Part shown: positions 46,465-55,909 of the stretch, piece by piece
How positions within the stretch are numbered: the stretch's first letter is position 1
Layout: each line of letters begins with the position of its first letter
Notes under the pieces: generated by a model
What the model saw: only the letters and a program-made list of their open reading frames with translations
What the model was told of the DNA's origin: nothing
Databases searched by the model: none
NCBI RefSeq assembly: GCF_000185365.1
Contig: NZ_GL622241.1
Span: 2,148,586 to 2,212,585, forward strand
Direction: 5' to 3'
DNA from: Enterococcus italicus DSM 15952
Lineage (GTDB): Bacteria; Bacillota; Bacilli; Lactobacillales; Enterococcaceae
Length of the DNA: 64,000 nt
Program-made: the position numbers and the translations under genes

Positions 46465-47706
46465 TTACTTTTTATAAATTGGGTATTGATCGGTTAGTTC
46501 TTTCATCTTCGCTTTCACTTCTGTTTGAATGGCTTCGTCCTCTGGGTTGCTTAAGACTTGCACAATAAATTCAGCGACTTTCGTAGCATCGGTTTCTTTA
46601 AAGCCCCGACTAGTAATCGCTGGCGTACCGACACGAATACCACTCGTTTTAAATGGACTTAGCGTTTCAAATGGAATGGAATTTTTATTAACCGTGATAT
46701 TTACTGAATCTAGTAATTTTTCAGCTTCTTTACCATTCATCTCAAACCCACGGACATCAATCAATAATAAATGATTATCTGTCGCACCAGAAACCAACCG
46801 CGCACCCGCAGCTTGATTAAATACTTTTGCCATCGCTTGTGCATTGGCAATTACTTGTTCACTGTATTCTTTAAATTCTGGTGCCAACGCTTCTTTAAAG
46901 GCCACAGCTTTCCCTGCAATGACATGCTCTAATGGTCCACCTTGAATCCCGGGGAAGACATTGCTATTGATTTTTTTGGCTAGCTCTTCATCATTGGTCA
47001 AAATCATACCACCACGAGGGCCGCGCAACGTTTTATGTGTCGTTGTAGTCGTGATGTCTGCATAAGGAACTGGGTTTGGATGCAATCCTGCAGCAACCAA
47101 ACCAGCAATATGTGCCATATCGACCATTAGTTTCGCACCGACTTCATCTGCGATTTCTCTAAATTTTTCAAAATCAATGATTCGTGAATATGCACTTGCA
47201 CCTGCAACAATTAATTTGGGTTGATGTTTTCTAGCTAAAATGCGAATAACTTCATAATCGAGCACTTCAGTCGTTGGATCGACACCGTATCCTACGAAAT
47301 GATACGTTTTTCCACTAAAATTGACTGGAGAGCCATGTGTTAAATGACCACCTGCAGATAGATCCATTCCTAAAACAGTATCTCCTGGCTCGATTAATGA
47401 TAAATACGCAGCCGTATTGGCTTGTGACCCGGAATGTGGTTGGACATTTGCAAATTTAGCCCCGAAGAGTTCTTTTGCTCGCTCAATTGCCAAATTCTCA
47501 ACGACATCAATAAATTCACAGCCACCATAGTAACGTTTGCCGGGATACCCTTCTGCATACTTGTTCGTTAGAATGCTTCCTTGTGCTGCTAAGACACCTT
47601 CAGACACGATGTTTTCAGAAGCGATCAGTTCCAAGTTGTTTTGTTGGCGTACACCTTCTTGATCAATTGCCTTCCATAATTCTGGATCAAATGCTCGATA
47701 GTCCAT
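46465..47706 (-). CDS. glyA: Serine hydroxymethyltransferase
   Basis: 413-residue fold-type I PLP enzyme converting serine and tetrahydrofolate to glycine and methylene-THF. The PLP lysine is in [14 protein letters not shown] (about residues 218-231). [10 protein letters not shown] at the N-terminus and the [12 protein letters not shown] segment are also diagnostic. AAAGGAG precedes the ATG. It lies between ywlC and upp in the order usual for Bacilli. Confidence 0.97.
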   Translation of the reverse strand: MDYRAFDPELWKAIDQEGVRQQNNLELIASENIVSEGVLAAQGSILTNKYAEGYPGKRYYGGCEFIDVVENLAIERAKELFGAKFANVQPHSGSQANTAAYLSLIEPGDTVLGMDLSAGGHLTHGSPVNFSGKTYHFVGYGVDPTTEVLDYEVIRILARKHQPKLIVAGASAYSRIIDFEKFREIADEVGAKLMVDMAHIAGLVAAGLHPNPVPYADITTTTTHKTLRGPRGGMILTNDEELAKKINSNVFPGIQGGPLEHVIAGKAVAFKEALAPEFKEYSEQVIANAQAMAKVFNQAAGARLVSGATDNHLLLIDVRGFEMNGKEAEKLLDSVNITVNKNSIPFETLSPFKTSGIRVGTPAITSRGFKETDATKVAEFIVQVLSNPEDEAIQTEVKAKMKELTDQYPIYKK

Positions 47707-47786
47707 ATTTGCACTCTCCTTTTTGACTAATTATGTGAATTGTAACACAGGAAAAAACACCCGCCTAGTATTCACCCTAAAAAGTA

Positions 47787-48827
47787 TTAAACTTCTGTTT
47801 CATTGTTCGTAAAATACATTTGATTCGCTGCTTTTTTCAAGCGATTCATATAGGCGACACCTAAGCCATCTTCTGGATACGTCGCCACATATAAGCAATC
47901 TAAGCCCGCTTTCGTCTCATCTAAGGCCCGCAACCCAGAAAATAATCCTTGCGTCGCTGCTTGGACAGAGTCGTCGGCATACATATAGACTGCGGCGGCC
48001 TCTCCTCGAACTACTTCAGCGGCAGTCGGGCCCGCGAGTATCCCAGCACGTATCGGATGATGAGCCAGATAGCTTGCTACTTGCTCCCACTCTTGTTCAT
48101 GAACCATTTGTACAGGGACAACGGGCGCATAATGTTTGTACTTCATTCCAGGAGCTTTGGGCGCTTCATCGGCACGAAGCAAATGACTATCGACAGCGAC
48201 TGGTGTGTGACAGGCTTGTTCAAGCATTTCTTTTGTTACTGCTCCTGGCCTTAAAATCATCGGCGGTTTGTTCGGATCACTGAGATCAAGCACTGTGGAC
48301 TCCACACCAATCTTTGTCGGCCCGCCATCTAGTACACCTTTTATACTGTGCTCAAAATCATGGATCACGTGCTCAGCAGTCGTCGGGCTAGGATGACCAG
48401 ACAGATTCGCGCTTGGTCCGACCAATGGCACACCAGCTTGACGAATTAACTCCAAAGTCAAGGCTTGATCTGGCATTCGAAAGGCAACGGTCGCTAAACC
48501 TCCCGTCACGACTGTATCAAACGTATTGGGCTTGATAGGTAAAATAATCGTCAATGGCCCCGGCCAAAATGTTTGAACCAGTACTTCTGCTAATGGATGG
48601 CTTTCTTGAATGTATTCTTTGACTTGTTCGAAGCTAGTCACATGGACAATCAACGGATTATCACTCGGACGGCCTTTGACTTGATAAACTTTTTTTACCG
48701 CTTGTGGATTCAATGCACTGGCACCTAAGCCATAGACGGTCTCAGTAGGAAAGGCGACTAACTCCCCTTGTTGTATGTAATGTGCTGCTTGTTTGACCTC
48801 ATCAGTTGAAATTTTTTGAATTTCCAC
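47787..48827 (-). CDS. ywlC: Threonylcarbamoyl-AMP synthase (Sua5/YwlC)
   Basis: 346 residues. The YrdC-like domain (about 10-200) has FPTETVYGLG and KGRPSDNPLIVHV, and a C-terminal Sua5 domain (about 240-340) follows a linker with PGMKYKHYAP. It makes threonylcarbamoyl-adenylate for t6A37 in tRNA. The start is GTG at 48827. Between it and the likely GGGGTG ribosome site sits a DnaA-box sequence. It follows prmC and prfA in the classical translation-factor cluster. Confidence 0.94.
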   Translation of the reverse strand: MEIQKISTDEVKQAAHYIQQGELVAFPTETVYGLGASALNPQAVKKVYQVKGRPSDNPLIVHVTSFEQVKEYIQESHPLAEVLVQTFWPGPLTIILPIKPNTFDTVVTGGLATVAFRMPDQALTLELIRQAGVPLVGPSANLSGHPSPTTAEHVIHDFEHSIKGVLDGGPTKIGVESTVLDLSDPNKPPMILRPGAVTKEMLEQACHTPVAVDSHLLRADEAPKAPGMKYKHYAPVVPVQMVHEQEWEQVASYLAHHPIRAGILAGPTAAEVVRGEAAAVYMYADDSVQAATQGLFSGLRALDETKAGLDCLYVATYPEDGLGVAYMNRLKKAANQMYFTNNETEV

Positions 48828-48987
48828 AGTTTATCCACACCCCTTATTGGTTAAAACATTTAGTTATTCACATTTCAATAAGTTATCCCCATTTTGTGGA
48901 TAACTATCTTTGCTTTTATCTTTCTAATATTGTGTATATCTCAGACTATTTTTGCGATGTTTCTTTGAGTTTTACACATTATCCACA
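48821..48987. promoter_or_regulatory. Cluster of DnaA boxes between prmC and ywlC
   Basis: TTATCCACA at 48831-48839 and 48979-48987, its complement TGTGGATAA at 48895-48903, and TTATTCACA (48864-48872) all fit TTATNCACA. Near matches are TTATCCCCA (48883-48891) and TTTTACACA (48970-48978). Four consensus sites in 157 bases is far above chance. No dnaA or dnaN gene is here, so this is not the main origin. Confidence 0.75.
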
Positions 48988-48988
48988 A

Positions 48989-49822
48989 TTAGTGGACAAT
49001 GACCATTCGCGGTTGACCGAACAAATCCTTTTTCACTTGAACCTCTTTTTGCGGAAAAGCTGCTTGAAAGATTTGCTGGACTGCTGGTCCTTGGCGGTAA
49101 CCAATTTCTAAAAATAGCCAGCCGTTTTCCGCTAGACAGGATTGCGCTTGGCTAGCAATCTTCTTATACATCGCTAAGCCTTGGTCATCTGCAAAAAGTG
49201 CCATCTTAGGCTCAAATTGGCGAACACTAGCATCCATGATGGACCATTCGTCTGAGCTAATATATGGTGGATTCGAGATAATGACATCCCACGTTTGATT
49301 TTTTACAGGTACTAGTGTATCACCATGATAAAACGTCACTTCACTGCCGATGCGTTTGGCATTCTTTTGGGCAATGACCAGTGCCTCTGATGACAAATCG
49401 ACTGCCGCGACCTGCCATAACGGCCGCTCAGCCTTTAGCGTCACCGCGATGGCTCCCGTACCGGTACCGATATCCACAACGTGACAGGCTTCGCTTTGCA
49501 CGTGCTTTAGACATTGATCGACTAATTCTTCTGTCTCAGGACGCGGAATAAGTGTCGCGTCACTGACTACAAACGTCCGACCGAAGAACGCTTCTTGTCC
49601 CGTCAAGTATTGAGGAGGGACATCGGCTAATAGCTGACGCAAATCACTAGTCAGCTGCTCTTCATCTTCTGGAAGACTTGGGTTATGCATTTGAAGTAGC
49701 CATGTTGTTGTGTCCCATTTTTTTCGCGTAAGAAAAACAGATTGAATCGCATGGCCTTCTTTGCCATGCGATTCTAATTGAGATTTAGCCTCTTGTATAA
49801 GTTGAAAATAACTTTTAGCCAT
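48989..49822 (-). CDS. prmC: Peptide chain release factor N5-glutamine methyltransferase
   Basis: 277 residues. Methylates the GGQ glutamine of release factors 1 and 2 with SAM. An N-terminal helical domain (about 1-75) precedes the methyltransferase core, with SAM loop [13 protein letters not shown] (about 115-127) and the NPPYIS active-site motif (about 184-189). It overlaps prfA, its substrate gene, by 8 bases. The stop codon lies immediately next to a DnaA box. Confidence 0.95.
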   Translation of the reverse strand: MAKSYFQLIQEAKSQLESHGKEGHAIQSVFLTRKKWDTTTWLLQMHNPSLPEDEEQLTSDLRQLLADVPPQYLTGQEAFFGRTFVVSDATLIPRPETEELVDQCLKHVQSEACHVVDIGTGTGAIAVTLKAERPLWQVAAVDLSSEALVIAQKNAKRIGSEVTFYHGDTLVPVKNQTWDVIISNPPYISSDEWSIMDASVRQFEPKMALFADDQGLAMYKKIASQAQSCLAENGWLFLEIGYRQGPAVQQIFQAAFPQKEVQVKKDLFGQPRMVIVH

Positions 49823-50888
49823 TTTGTAATTCTTCTAGCTTCGATGTTTGATCATAAAGAACCAATGCATCGATAATCTCGTCCAATTTTCCAGCTAAAA
49901 TTTGGTCTAGCTTTTGGATGGTTAAGCCAATGCGGTGATCTGTGACACGGTTTTGTGGGAAATTATACGTACGGATACGCTCTGAGCGGTCACCTGTCCC
50001 GACTGCTGATTTACGGTTCGCATCGTATTCACTTTGTGCTTCGTGTTGCAATTGATCATAGACCCGTGCACGCAAGACTTTCATCGCTTTCTCACGGTTT
50101 TTCAATTGGGAACGCTCATCTTGCATCGCCACTACAATCCCTGTCGGTAAGTGAGTCAGGCGAACGGCAGATGCTGTTTTATTGACGTGCTGACCACCTG
50201 CTCCAGATGCATGATAAATGTCGACACGAATGTCTTTATCTGCTAAATCTAGCTCTACTTCTTCGGCTTCAGGCATGACGACCACTGTCGCTGTCGATGT
50301 GTGAATGCGTCCTTGTGATTCAGTCGAAGGGACACGTTGTACTCGGTGAGCACCACTTTCATATTTAAGCTTGGAGAAGACATTGTCGCCGGTAATCATC
50401 ATGATGACTTCCTTGTAGCCACCGATACCTGTAATATTGGCATCCATGACCTCTACACGCCAACCTTGTGATTCGGCATAGCGTTGGTACATATTAAACA
50501 AATCACCTGCAAATAATGCCGCCTCATCTCCACCAGCAGCGCCACGAATTTCCATAATAATGTTTTTGTCATCGTTAGGATCTTTAGGCAACAACAAAAT
50601 TTTGATGGTATCTTCTAAGACTTCTTTTTCTTTTTTTAAATCTGATAATTCTTCTTTGGCTAACTCCGCCATCTCAGCGTCTAGATTTTCACCTAGCAAT
50701 TCTTCTGCGTCAGCAATCCCTTGAACTACTTCTTTGTAACGGCGATACGTCGCTACTGTTTCACGGGTATTGGCTTCTTCTTTTGATAATTCCATAAAGC
50801 GTTTCGTATCGGAAACGACTGCTGGATCACTTAATAATTCTCCTAATTCCTCATAACGGTCTGCAATCGCTTGTAACTGATCGTACAT
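49815..50888 (-). CDS. prfA: Peptide chain release factor 1
   Basis: 357 residues. Recognises UAA and UAG stop codons and triggers peptide release. The GGQ loop [20 protein letters not shown] is at about residues 230-249, with the stop-recognition region near [13 protein letters not shown] (the PxT-type tripeptide, about 186-198). Length is normal. tdk lies 12 bases upstream and prmC overlaps downstream, so tdk-prfA-prmC form an operon. Confidence 0.97.
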   Translation of the reverse strand: MYDQLQAIADRYEELGELLSDPAVVSDTKRFMELSKEEANTRETVATYRRYKEVVQGIADAEELLGENLDAEMAELAKEELSDLKKEKEVLEDTIKILLLPKDPNDDKNIIMEIRGAAGGDEAALFAGDLFNMYQRYAESQGWRVEVMDANITGIGGYKEVIMMITGDNVFSKLKYESGAHRVQRVPSTESQGRIHTSTATVVVMPEAEEVELDLADKDIRVDIYHASGAGGQHVNKTASAVRLTHLPTGIVVAMQDERSQLKNREKAMKVLRARVYDQLQHEAQSEYDANRKSAVGTGDRSERIRTYNFPQNRVTDHRIGLTIQKLDQILAGKLDEIIDALVLYDQTSKLEELQNG

Positions 50889-50900
50889 ACTTGCTCTCCT

Positions 50901-51479
50901 TTATTCTTCCATTCGTTTGGGGTGAAAATAGTGGTGGCGACAAACAGGATAATAGGCTTCATTGCCACCTATCTGAACTTGATTTCCCTCGTAAACAGGT
51001 TTTCCGTCAATATAATGTAAGTTCATCGTCGCTTTCTTATGACAAAACCAACAAATCGTCTTCATTTCTTCGATTTTATCTGCATATAATAACAAATACT
51101 TTGAGCCTTCAAATAATTCATTGCGAAAATCATTCTTTAAGCCAAATGCCATCACTGGGATGTTCAACTCATCGACAATTTGGGTTAACTCTATTATATG
51201 GTGTTTTTGCAAAAATTGCGATTCATCAATTAACACGCAATAAGGTGGTATTGCTAATTTGCGAATCACGTCATAAACGTTGGTTTTCTCAAAAATAGGA
51301 ATGGCTTGCTCCTCTAATCCAATTCGACTAGAAACATTGCCCACTCCTGACCGCGTATCCAAAGCACTCGTCATCAAGATGACTGATTTGTTTTGTTCTT
51401 TATAATTGTGTGCCACTTTTAAAATCTCAATCGACTTGCCACTGTTCATTGCGCCGTACTTAAAAAATAACTGTGCCAT
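50901..51479 (-). CDS. tdk: Thymidine kinase
   Basis: 192 residues of the type II (TK1-like) family. P-loop [10 protein letters not shown] at about 7-16. A DESQFL motif at about 89-94 holds the catalytic acid. Four zinc ligands are CWFCHKKA and CRHH toward the C-terminus. It phosphorylates thymidine and deoxyuridine with ATP. AAAGGAG lies eight bases before the ATG. First clear gene of the tdk-prfA-prmC cluster. Confidence 0.96.
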   Translation of the reverse strand: MAQLFFKYGAMNSGKSIEILKVAHNYKEQNKSVILMTSALDTRSGVGNVSSRIGLEEQAIPIFEKTNVYDVIRKLAIPPYCVLIDESQFLQKHHIIELTQIVDELNIPVMAFGLKNDFRNELFEGSKYLLLYADKIEEMKTICWFCHKKATMNLHYIDGKPVYEGNQVQIGGNEAYYPVCRHHYFHPKRMEE

Positions 51480-51664
51480 TTCTGCGACTCCTTTTTTAGC
51501 TTCTTTGGTATTATACTTGAAATAGCAGATTTTTTACAGTGGAAACATTGGTATTTGTCTTGAACAACTACTTTACGGTGCCCATTTTTTCGTTGACTTG
51601 CTCCGCTTTGTTCTTTCTTTTTTTCCTCAAATATTTGTCCTTTGTCAGCGAATGGTAGAAACAA
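51446..51664 (-). CDS. Doubtful small cysteine-containing ORF upstream of tdk
   Basis: 72 codons from a TTG, overlapping the tdk start by 34 bases. The middle reads [14 protein letters not shown], like half of a zinc ribbon, but only one CxxC is present and no ribosome site precedes the start. It could be a relic of a short zinc-ribbon gene. Kept only because the 200 bases upstream of tdk otherwise hold no gene apart from the hsp20-side terminator. Confidence 0.2.
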   Translation of the reverse strand: MFLPFADKGQIFEEKKKEQSGASQRKNGHRKVVVQDKYQCFHCKKSAISSIIPKKLKKESQKWHSYFLSTAQ

Positions 51665-51679
51665 TCACTGATAAAAAAA

Positions 51680-51720
51680 GACCCCCAAAAATTGACTTGT
51701 CGGCCTAATTTTTGGGAGTC
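51680..51720. terminator. Hairpin between tdk leader and hsp20 (family 1-like)
   Basis: GACCCCCAAAAATT (51680-51693) pairs with AATTTTTGGGAGTC (51707-51720), one mismatch; T-run on the minus strand. It lies downstream of hsp20 and ends that transcript. Confidence 0.75.
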
Positions 51721-51752
51721 CGCATCCTCTAGATGAATTCTTCATTAAAAGG

Positions 51753-52169
51753 TTACTTAATCTCAATCTTCTTTAATGGTTCTTTCGCATCTGCTCGTTT
51801 TGGTAATTGCATGGTTAACACACCATCCTTGAATTCTGCCGCAATGGCACTTTCATCAATTCCCTTTAACATAAATTGACGATGATACGATTGACTACTA
51901 CGTTCGCGCCGAACGAAATGTCCTTCTTCGTCTTTGTCTTCCACAACATTGTTGCGTTCCGCTGCAATTGTTAAAACATCATGATCATAAGTCACATTTA
52001 ACTCTTCTTTTTTAAATCCTGGTAAATCGGCTGTTAATTCATATTCGGCATCATTTTCTTTAATGTCTACTTGAAATGTGTCATTACCAAAAAACCTAGG
52101 GAAGAAACTGTCGAATAAATCATCCATTCTTGCTAACCCACCATCATATCTTGATACTGCATTTGCCAT
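51753..52169 (-). CDS. Small heat-shock protein Hsp20
   Basis: 138 residues from the ATG at 52169 (AGGGGAAA upstream; a GTG two codons earlier is too close to the ribosome site). A short N-terminal arm ends near DSFFPRFFG. The alpha-crystallin domain (about 35-130) has the ELTADLPGFKKEELNV strand pair and the conserved GVLTMQLPK motif. It is an ATP-independent holdase in the cytoplasm. A CIRCE element about 125 bases upstream suggests HrcA repression and heat induction. Confidence 0.93.
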   Translation of the reverse strand: MANAVSRYDGGLARMDDLFDSFFPRFFGNDTFQVDIKENDAEYELTADLPGFKKEELNVTYDHDVLTIAAERNNVVEDKDEEGHFVRRERSSQSYHRQFMLKGIDESAIAAEFKDGVLTMQLPKRADAKEPLKKIEIK

Positions 52170-52293
52170 TTTCACTTTCCCCTTTCAAAATTGGTTTTCT
52201 CTTACAAGTACAAGCGGCAACACCTGTAAGTCTGGAAGCCTCTCACTTCCTTACACTTATTATTGTACTCACCCTCTAAAAAAATGCAAAGAT

Positions 52294-52320
52294 TTAGCAC
52301 TCTATTATATTGGGTGCTAA
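52294..52320. promoter_or_regulatory. CIRCE-like HrcA operator of hsp20
   Basis: TTAGCACTC, 9 bases, GGGTGCTAA (consensus GAGTGCTAA in the second arm, so one mismatch). On the minus strand a TATAAT overlaps its centre. It lies four bases past the recQ stop codon. Confidence 0.85.
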
Positions 52321-52323
52321 AAA

Positions 52324-54075
52324 TTATTTATTCTCTTGAAGGATTGCTAAAAAAGTGGTGCCATATTTATCCAGCTTATTTTGGCCCACGCCTTTTATTT
52401 GAAGAAGTTCTAGTGTAGTGGTTGGTTGTTTCTGTGCCATTTCTTGCAAAGTCTTATCAGAAAAAATGACATAGGGTGGCACCCCCTGTTCTTGAGCCAA
52501 TATTAAGCGTAGCTGCCGCAAACGCTCGAATAATTCATCATCTATAATTAGCTGTTTAACGACTGTTTGTTTGCGATAAACCCGTTGTTTTCCTCGTAGA
52601 ACATCCACACTACTTGCAGAAACACTTAGTAACGGGTACTGGCCTTCAGATAACATGAGATATTGTTCCGCCGTCAAATAATCAATCAAGTCTGTGACTT
52701 CTTTTTGTGACCAAGTAGCCAACAAGCCATATGTCGTTAGCTGGTCAAATTTCCATTGACTAATTTTTTGATCTTTAGAACCTGTCAAGACTTTGCTAAC
52801 CAACCCTTTCCCAAAGCGTTCCCCCATCCGTTTGACACAAGACAATACTTTTTGTGCTTCCTGTGTCACATCAATCGCTTCACGCTCATCTAAGCAATTG
52901 CTACACTTGCCACACGCCGTACCTGTTTCACCAAAATAGCGAAGAATGTAACATTGCAGACACATTTGCGTATGCGCGTATTGATTCATCTCACGCAATT
53001 TCAAATATTCGTTTTGCTTATAGTCAATTGTCGCTTCTGATTGCTCAATAAAAAACTGCTGAATTTGCAAATCTTGGGCGCCGTACAGCAAGATAGCTTC
53101 ACTTGGTAAACCATCACGACCTGCTCGGCCTGCTTCTTGGTAATACGATTCGATGTTGCCTGGAATTTGTGCATGAATGACAAAGCGCAAATTGCTTTTA
53201 TTAATCCCCATACCGAATGCATTGGTGGCGACCATGACTTGAATCTGGTCGTACAAAAAAGCATCCTGATTGCGTGAGCGTGCTTCTTCGCTCATCCCAC
53301 CATGGTACATACCAACTGCAATTTTTTGGTGTTGCAACAAATGATACAAGCGCTCCACTTCTTTGCGCGTACTGGCATAGACAATGCCCGATTGCTTATG
53401 ATTCACCTTTAAATACTCAAGCAAATACACATCTTTTTGGTCTTTGACGACTTGGAAGGCTAAATTTTCACGTGCAAATCCTGTTTGTATCACTTGCTCT
53501 GGTGCAATCATGAGTAATTGGCAAATATCTTGCGCGACTTCTGGTGTTGCGGTCGCAGTCAGTGCGACAATCGTCGGCGTTGTGGCAAATTGCTGCAGCC
53601 ACTGTGCGAGATACAAATAGCTTGGGCGAAAGTCATGACCCCAATGTGAGATACAATGCGCTTCATCGATTGCCACTAAGGATAAGGTGACGTGTCGCAA
53701 TAATTCCGTGAACTCTTTGGTTGCTAACCGTTCTGGTGCAACATAAAGCAACGAGACCTCACCTCTTGCCGCCATCCCTAACCGTTGCTGACTTTCGGCA
53801 AAAGAGAGACTGCTGTTCACATAGGTGGCTGAGATGCCCATCTCGTTTAGACTATCGACTTGGTCTTTCATTAATGAAATCAGGGGTGAAATGACTAGCG
53901 TCAAGCCCTCCATCATCATCGCCGGCAATTGATAGCAAACTGATTTTCCACCACCTGTTGGCATGATACCTAGGACATTCTCACCATTAAGGACGCGTTC
54001 AATGATCGCCTCTTGTCCTGGACGAAATTGATCATAGCCAAATGTTTGTTTTAGTCTTTGTTTTAATTCATTCAT
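52324..54075 (-). CDS. recQ: ATP-dependent DNA helicase RecQ
   Basis: 583 residues from the ATG at 54075 (GAGAGGTG about ten bases upstream; the frame opens seven codons earlier). Motif 0 FGYDQFRPGQEAI, Walker A MPTGGGKS, DEAH in AIDEAHCISHWGHDFRPSY, helicase C motifs with QEAGRAGRDG. A zinc-binding domain follows with cysteines in CLQCYILRYFG and CGKCSNC, then winged helix and a C-terminal HRDC domain (about 505-580). It unwinds DNA 3'-5' for recombination and fork repair. Single gene. Confidence 0.95.
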   Translation of the reverse strand: MNELKQRLKQTFGYDQFRPGQEAIIERVLNGENVLGIMPTGGGKSVCYQLPAMMMEGLTLVISPLISLMKDQVDSLNEMGISATYVNSSLSFAESQQRLGMAARGEVSLLYVAPERLATKEFTELLRHVTLSLVAIDEAHCISHWGHDFRPSYLYLAQWLQQFATTPTIVALTATATPEVAQDICQLLMIAPEQVIQTGFARENLAFQVVKDQKDVYLLEYLKVNHKQSGIVYASTRKEVERLYHLLQHQKIAVGMYHGGMSEEARSRNQDAFLYDQIQVMVATNAFGMGINKSNLRFVIHAQIPGNIESYYQEAGRAGRDGLPSEAILLYGAQDLQIQQFFIEQSEATIDYKQNEYLKLREMNQYAHTQMCLQCYILRYFGETGTACGKCSNCLDEREAIDVTQEAQKVLSCVKRMGERFGKGLVSKVLTGSKDQKISQWKFDQLTTYGLLATWSQKEVTDLIDYLTAEQYLMLSEGQYPLLSVSASSVDVLRGKQRVYRKQTVVKQLIIDDELFERLRQLRLILAQEQGVPPYVIFSDKTLQEMAQKQPTTTLELLQIKGVGQNKLDKYGTTFLAILQENK

Positions 54076-54149
54076 CGCTTTGTTGCACCTCTCCATTCCT
54101 TTCGATTATAGCGAATTCTGTCATCAATTCCTAGCTTCAAAAAAAAATG

Positions 54150-54180
54150 AACACTTGAAGAGATATACTCTTCAAGCGTT
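54150..54180 (-). terminator. Hairpin at the end of the FPMW-type hypothetical gene
   Basis: AACACTTGAAGAG (54150-54162) pairs with CTCTTCAAGCGTT (54168-54180); eight T follow on the minus strand. It overlaps the last codons of the gene. Confidence 0.8.
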
Positions 54181-54609
54181 CCTATTTACTTTTTCAGTAG
54201 GTAGAAATGTCAGCTGCGCTACTTCTTTTGCCGTCAAGCCATACTTAGTCAAATCAAGCGAGCTTGGCCTCATCTGAGGCTGAGCGACTAAAACATCAAT
54301 TCCAGCCGGAGTAACGAGCGAGCGCTCAAAACGAATCACTAAGCAACGATCATCAAGATACACAATTGACCACTTGCTTTTTAGAAAAGCGAGTACCCCC
54401 CTGCCTCGCCAAGTAAAGCCGCTCTCAGTCCGCGTATCAATGCCACAAATCTGCTTTCGTTTGGCTTTTCTAGTGTAACGAACCGTATCGATCAGTTTTA
54501 GAGGCGCTTCTTGTAAAAACTCATACGTGATGGTAGGATACTGGCGCTTGCCACTCGTCCACATGGGAAAGGTCGTCGCTGCAATGTGCCATTTCTTCAG
54601 TGACTTCAG
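54172..54609 (-). CDS. Hypothetical protein with apparent CTG start
   Basis: The only ATG in frame (54564) would begin inside a conserved-looking segment and has no ribosome site. Upstream in frame the translation continues KSLKKWHIAATTFPMW, back to a CTG at 54609 that has a perfect AGGAGG seven bases upstream. From there the protein is 145 residues. I do not recognise its family; the WHIAATTFPMW start followed by a beta-rich core looks like a small lipocalin- or START-like bacterial protein. No membrane segment. It lies next to the OsmC gene (gap 16 bases) and could be co-transcribed with the opp operon. Confidence 0.6.
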   Translation of the reverse strand: MKSLKKWHIAATTFPMWTSGKRQYPTITYEFLQEAPLKLIDTVRYTRKAKRKQICGIDTRTESGFTWRGRGVLAFLKSKWSIVYLDDRCLVIRFERSLVTPAGIDVLVAQPQMRPSSLDLTKYGLTAKEVAQLTFLPTEKVNRNA

Positions 54610-54624
54610 CTTGCTTCCTCCTAC

Positions 54625-55017
54625 TTAATTAAAAACGACCGTCTCCGTTACTTGAATTCCTTTGTCCAGTGATTGAATCACGGGGCAATTTTTTGAAACC
54701 AATTTGACACAACGCAAGGCTTTTTCTTGGTACTCTTTCTCGATGTGTACAAAAAATGTAATGTCAATCGCTGATAATGGTTCAGCTTGCTTTGATTGGT
54801 CTCGATCATAGGATACTTCTATTTTATCAAACGTATAGGGGATGTGTGAATTTTCCAGTACTGAACTATAGACATACCCACCACACGTCGCCGTGGCTGT
54901 CACGAGCATTTGGACTGGGGAATAGCCTACCTCTCTAGCCAAGATCCAATTCGTCGGCTCAACGGGTAGCTCAAATTTTTCTTTTCCTTTTTGAATGGTT
55001 AATGTTTCAACTGACAT
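54625..55017 (-). CDS. OsmC/Ohr family protein
   Basis: 130 residues from the ATG at 55017 (AAGGAG eight bases upstream; a GTG three codons earlier is too near). The OsmC fold carries the conserved catalytic cysteine in VTATATCGGYVYSSVLE (about residue 45) and the second in SKNCPVIQSL (about 108). Such proteins reduce organic or fatty-acid hydroperoxides. The gene overlaps the oppF stop by 11 bases, so it is made with the peptide transporter, an uncommon partnership. Confidence 0.87.
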   Translation of the reverse strand: MSVETLTIQKGKEKFELPVEPTNWILAREVGYSPVQMLVTATATCGGYVYSSVLENSHIPYTFDKIEVSYDRDQSKQAEPLSAIDITFFVHIEKEYQEKALRCVKLVSKNCPVIQSLDKGIQVTETVVFN

Positions 55018-55909
55018 GATGGTCACTCCTTACAAAATGATTGGGTCGGACTTCTTGCCACTGAAAGTCCGTCGTTAATTGGATTGGTTCTTGATGAATT
55101 GGCTGTTGCAATTGCTGTCTAGCTAACTTTGGATCGGCAATCGGAGCCGCCGCCAATAGTTTTTTCGTATAGGCATGCTGCGGATGTTCGAATAAATCAT
55201 TCGTTGGGGCTAATTCGACTAATTGCCCTTGATACATCACTGCGATGCGGTCAGAAATATGGCGAATGACCGACAAATCATGTGAAATAAATAAATACGA
55301 AAGTGCATATTCCTTTTGCAAGCGTACCAATAACGCCATGATTTGCGCTTGAATCGAGACATCCAAGGCGGAAGTCGGCTCATCGCACAAAATGAATTTA
55401 GGTTGGCCGACGACCGCCCGCGCGATACCAATGCGCTGCCGCTGACCACCGCTAAAAGCTTTTGGATATTTGTGAACATCGGCTCCGCTAATTCCCACCG
55501 TGGTCAATAGTGCCAAGGCTTTTTCTTTGGCGCTCGCCTTTGATTCACGAAATAGTGGCTCCATGACTAGTTCCAAGGCCGTCATTTGTGGATTCAAAGC
55601 AGAATAGGGATCTTGAAAAATAATTTGCATTTCTTGCGAGAGAGTATGCTTTTGGCTAGCTGTCGCATGCTGCAAGTCAATACCATTAAACAACACTTGA
55701 CCAGATGTGAATGGCTCTAGCTGAAGAATCCCTCTGCCTAGCGTTGTTTTTCCGCTACCAGATTCGCCCACTAGCCCTAGCGTCTCCCCTTTGTAGATGG
55801 TTAGACTAATGTCGTTGACCGCATGGACTTGCGTTGTTTGCCCCCGCCAGTTTCTCGACTGAAAGACTTTGTCGGCGTGGGTGACTTGTACGAGTGGTTC
55901 TTTATTCAT
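55007..55909 (-). CDS. oppF: Oligopeptide ABC transporter ATP-binding protein (OppF type)
   Basis: 300 residues. Walker A GESGSGKTT, signature FSGGQRQRIGIARAV, Walker B ILCDEPTSALD, and a C-terminal oligopeptide/dipeptide extension with HPQHAYTKKLLAAAP. It pairs with the OppD-type ATPase to drive uptake. Its start overlaps oppD by 8 bases. Substrate could be oligopeptides, dipeptides or a metal chelate; sequence does not decide. Confidence 0.92.
   Translation of the reverse strand: MNKEPLVQVTHADKVFQSRNWRGQTTQVHAVNDISLTIYKGETLGLVGESGSGKTTLGRGILQLEPFTSGQVLFNGIDLQHATASQKHTLSQEMQIIFQDPYSALNPQMTALELVMEPLFRESKASAKEKALALLTTVGISGADVHKYPKAFSGGQRQRIGIARAVVGQPKFILCDEPTSALDVSIQAQIMALLVRLQKEYALSYLFISHDLSVIRHISDRIAVMYQGQLVELAPTNDLFEHPQHAYTKKLLAAAPIADPKLARQQLQQPIHQEPIQLTTDFQWQEVRPNHFVRSDHHVS

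Noticed and set aside
48821-48987. Main chromosomal origin
   Set aside because: No dnaA, dnaN, rpmH or DNA-unwinding AT-rich element with those genes is present; only the DnaA boxes are.
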